A model generated the notes under the pieces. The model was not told the DNA's origin, ran no database searches, and saw only the letters and a list, made by a program, of their open reading frames with translations. The position numbers and the translations under genes were made by a program. This document shows positions 60,921 to 64,000 of a stretch of DNA of 64,000 nt, piece by piece; within the stretch, counting starts at the first letter, position 1; the number at the start of each line of letters is the position of its first letter. Source of the DNA: Rotaria macrura (taxonomy: Eukaryota; Rotifera; Eurotatoria; Philodinida; Philodinidae). Location: contig OENT01000298.1 of NCBI GenBank assembly GCA_900239685.1, positions 1 through 64,000 of the forward strand, written 5' to 3'.

Positions 60921-63327
60921 TCAGTTAAATTTTAATTCATTAAAAAAACTAAGTTTACTGATAATACTTGTTTGATACATTGTTGTCGTTCGTACAATAC
61001 CATGTCGTTCTGCTCGTTCGAAATTTGCTTTAACTCCTTCATAATATGTTCCATCAGAAAGAGCAAATGATATAAGATGTGTGCATCGAATTCTGTAAAT
61101 ATTGTATTACATTTTGACGAATAGTCGAAAAACAAAATCATATATATTCATCTACCTGAGATGATCAATGAATTTCGATGAATTTTCACCAAAACGAAGT
61201 GTTTCTGGATCCCATTGAATTTCGAGACGTTTTAAATGAGGACAATGAACAGCACATGCTTCAAGTATTTGATCTATATGAATGTGACGTGCTGACTGTT
61301 TAAACCAACTATGTGCTGTGCCAATAACAAGTATTCTTGAAAAATTGAAACAATAGTTTGACGTTCAATAAATATTCGTTTTCAATTCAAAGTTCTATTA
61401 CTTAATTCGATGAAGAAATCGAATTGAATCAATCCAAAATCGTTCTGTTATATCTGCATGACCTGTATAACTGAATGCTTCTAGTCGATAAGATATATTA
61501 GTATGTGCTGTTAAAAGTCGATGAACAGTTTCGACATGTAGATTAACCGTATTACTTAAATCAAGTGCTCGACATCCATTTAATTTCCCTCGATCCATTA
61601 ATAAATTCAAAACCTAAATTTAATAATAAATTTTTAGTAACGAGAGCATCTATTTCAAATTGATATGCTTTGTTTGTTGTCATATTTACGAGATCAAGAA
61701 AAAATAGTTTAAAATTAAAAAAAAAAAAGAAAGACTTCTTCTATGCATGTTTATCATTGATTGAAGATGTTTTCGACAATATGATATTGACAACGGTTGA
61801 AATACTCTTTTTTAATGAAATTGGATCTACTGAAAAATTTAGAAATGATTCAATTCTACATGGAAGTTTTTAATGATGGAGCGTTGAAATCAAGAGTCTA
61901 ATATGAATTTGTTGTTTCGAGTGAAATTTTGTTTGAGTCAAAAAGAGAAAACTTTTCAGAGTACGTTCCTTTGGTGATTTCTTATATATATATGGGTGGA
62001 ATATGCTTGCAAACAAAGTTGATCATTTGAAAATATGTCCTCGTCATTGATTACCGTATCTGTAAAACCATCACAAAAAGGAACAGCTAAATACGTTAGT
62101 TTTGGGACCATGGAGAAGAATTCTAAAAGAGCTTGTTCACTTAAATCTGTTGATGATATATCTAATTCAGAAAGTTGAGTCGTAGACCAATTAACAGCAA
62201 CCATTGATTCATCTTGAATACCTAGAAAAAGAAATGAGTATTTTCATTCGATACATTTTCTGTTTGATGTTATAGAGAGAGAGAGAGAAAAAATAACTTT
62301 TATTCATCTACCTGTATTTTGTAATAATAAACATGAAAGTTTTCGACATCGATTCATTAAAATTTTAAAACTTGTGCCTTTTACTCGTACACAAAAGTTT
62401 AAAGCAAGACATTGTAAATGAATACAACCGGTGGCAAGAGCTTCTATGTGACTATCATCAATGAAACATACACCATATAAATTAACTGTACGTAAGTTCG
62501 GAGCATGTGCTTTGATTTTACTTATATTTATCGTTTCATAATCATCGGTGTCTTCTGGCATGGATGATGATGTGAGAGATGATTTTTCGAGCGTACCAAT
62601 TATATGTAGAGTATTTAATGATGACAGAAAAGCATAGATACGACGCATGAATCCTTCGAGAAAAATGACCTCGGACAAGCAGATACATAATCGTTTAAGA
62701 TTACAAGGAAATTCATTTAATTCACTGAAATCATGTAATTGCATAGCTGATGAAAAATCGAGTGTTAAATATTCTAAATTCGGACAACGTATAGCTAATT
62801 CACGTAAGACTTCGACAGTGATCAAGTCAATGGGTAAATCAATATAGACAAGTGCTGAACTGAAGCGTGTTGCCAGCGCATGAAGAAATGAATCTAAACG
62901 ACGAACATGAACAGCACCATTTTGACCATTACCGGAATCGGGACGTAAGAAAAGACGTCGCCATAGATATGTATGACGTGAAATAAGAAGATGCCATCGT
63001 TGACATACATGAGTAGAACGTATGAGATCCAGTGGTGTCAAATAGGAAAATATTGCAAGCAGTATATTATCGGGTAGTAATCGAAGAGAATGCAACTAGA
63101 AAAAGATTATTTTATGATTCTTTTGAGATTTCTATTTAAGATTATTTTCTGTGAATACTTACTCTACTCGAACGACGCCGTTGTAAACTGGTTTCAGGTA
63201 AACTATTCAATTCATTCATGTCTAAAAGAAAATCATCATCTAATATAGCCGTTGGACAACTTGAACGACTCTGTCGATGACTATCATTTCCGTGAAACAT
63301 TATTGATAATGCTCGTCTCTTTTCCAT
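60921..63327 (-). CDS. F-box / leucine-rich-repeat protein (SCF ubiquitin ligase substrate receptor)
   Basis: Six exons keep phase on the minus strand: 63163-63327, 62312-63095, 62055-62221, 61402-61613, 61156-61335 and 60921-61092, encoding 559 residues. After a Ser/Arg-rich N-terminus, the F-box (about 58-100) reads LRLLPDNILLAIFSYLTPLD and then CQRWHLLI and LWRRLFL, the Skp1-binding fold. Irregular leucine-rich repeats follow: CPNLEYLTLDFSS, APNLRTVNLYGVCF, CIHLQCLALNFC, LTYLAVPFCDGF, GCRALDLSNT and CPHLKRLEIQW. The protein ends RTTTMYQTS...FNELKFN. F-box/LRR proteins deliver substrates to Cullin-1 ligases. From memory it resembles the insect FipoQ type, but I could not verify that. I ended exon 3 at 62055 (donor GTAATC) because FTDT then joins VLNLLMDRG as a regular repeat. 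A longer frame to 61965 with donor GTACTC is also in phase and would add 30 residues. Confidence 0.87.
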
Positions 63328-64000
63328 ATTCTACATTTATTTCACTAGGACAATTTGTTGGGTTGCTTTTCCACAAACAATTCTTTTTTCGATTGTTTAT
63401 TTCCTTTCTTCTTCGTCTTCTATTTCCGGATTACTTTCATACATCGACACTCTCGCTTTTTTTTCCTACTTTTTGTTATCAGTTACTGTCATCATTCGTC
63501 GACACTATATTGATCCTCTGTGATGTGGTTGCTTGAAATGATAGTAATAGGTTTTGATGAGAAATGAGAGAAAGATATACAAGCAAACAAACAAAAGAAA
63601 AACAAAGTCTAAGAATATCAGTAAGTCAAAAATAACAGGTGCTAACAAGCATAGTTAAGGTTATTTACAGAAAATAGTTTTTTCTATATTGTAGAGTGTA
63701 TATTTATTCTATGAATAATCATAATAACTATGTGATGTTGCTGTTTATGATTATTATGATTTATTTTTTCTATCCTACGATATAGGTTAAGTTTATGAAT
63801 GCAACGATCTTGTAAAATAATGTCTGTTTCGAGTCAACTAACATATTATGAAGTTTATTAGTACGTACCTACTGCATACTTGTGAATAGAACTAAGTTAA
63901 ATATAATCGAATATTTACTTTTCAAAAATAAAATGATCAATCAAATAATAGTTGTCTGTTATTTTATGGGACTAAAATTAGTTAAAATGAATTAATATTG
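63328..64000. other. Upstream region of the F-box gene, nothing else recognised
   Basis: This 673-base stretch lies before the F-box/LRR start codon and presumably contains its promoter. The plus-strand frame 63252-63536 overlaps the first coding exon antisense and shows no protein character beyond poly-Phe/Leu runs. No repeat or RNA gene is seen. Confidence 0.45.

Noticed and set aside
1-64000. Search for retroviral, LTR, Polinton or toxin-type sequences and for CRISPR or bacterial operons
   Set aside because: No reverse transcriptase, integrase, capsid, envelope or polymerase motif, no long terminal repeats, and no regularly spaced repeats were recognised by eye; a profile search would be needed for certainty.

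Overview
This is an AT-rich eukaryotic nuclear window from a small invertebrate animal. The genes are metazoan: a calcineurin B subunit, a CALCOCO/TAX1BP1-type autophagy receptor, a TRAF, two 7TM receptors and an F-box/LRR protein. They are intron-poor to moderately split, with many GT-AG introns of only about 40-90 nt. This architecture, the intronless 7TM receptor and the multi-pass RING-H2 protein fit a bdelloid rotifer (Rotaria/Adineta-like). That assignment is an inference; no rRNA or mitochondrial marker is present to prove it. I saw no bacterial operon, CRISPR array, confident tRNA or rRNA gene, and no virus-derived element.

Layout. 1-4.3 kb: gene-free, with a perfect 30-bp-arm palindrome and a degenerate foldback patch. 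4.3-5.9 kb (+): membrane RING-H2 protein. 7.4-8.3 kb (-): intronless 7TM receptor. 8.3-15 kb: gene-poor, with one unexplained ATG-less open frame. 15-17.3 kb (+): GC-rich foldback insertion beside the decayed 3' end of an M13 (neprilysin-type) metallopeptidase gene. 17.3-23 kb: no gene seen. 23-25 kb (-) and 25.6-28.8 kb (+): calcineurin B and the SKICH/coiled-coil/zinc-finger autophagy receptor, head to head over about 570 bp. 30.5-31.5 kb (-): DUF1932-type NAD(P)-dependent dehydrogenase. 33.8-35.6 kb (-): two adjacent orphan surface proteins, one type I membrane protein and one small Cys-rich, probably GPI-anchored. 35.6-44.2 kb: gene-poor, with one repeat-like patch. 44.2-47.7 kb (+): six-exon TRAF with a novel N-terminal region and an enlarged intron. 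52.4-54.3 kb (-): two-exon class A GPCR. 54.3-60.9 kb: intergenic, with a clear hAT-type non-autonomous transposon flanked by a perfect 8-bp target-site duplication. 60.9-63.3 kb (-): six-exon F-box/LRR protein.

The genes do not form one pathway. Several relate loosely to ubiquitin and signalling (RING-H2 protein, TRAF, F-box/LRR, SKICH autophagy receptor), but nothing except the divergent calcineurin B/autophagy-receptor pair suggests co-regulation. Exon boundaries were built by hand from GT-AG sites, reading-phase continuity and remembered family conservation; no alignment was run. I did not find a convincing undescribed system. The best leads are the orphan surface-protein pair, the TRAF N-terminal region, the invertebrate CALCOCO homologue with a possible short isoform, and the recently decayed M13 gene.
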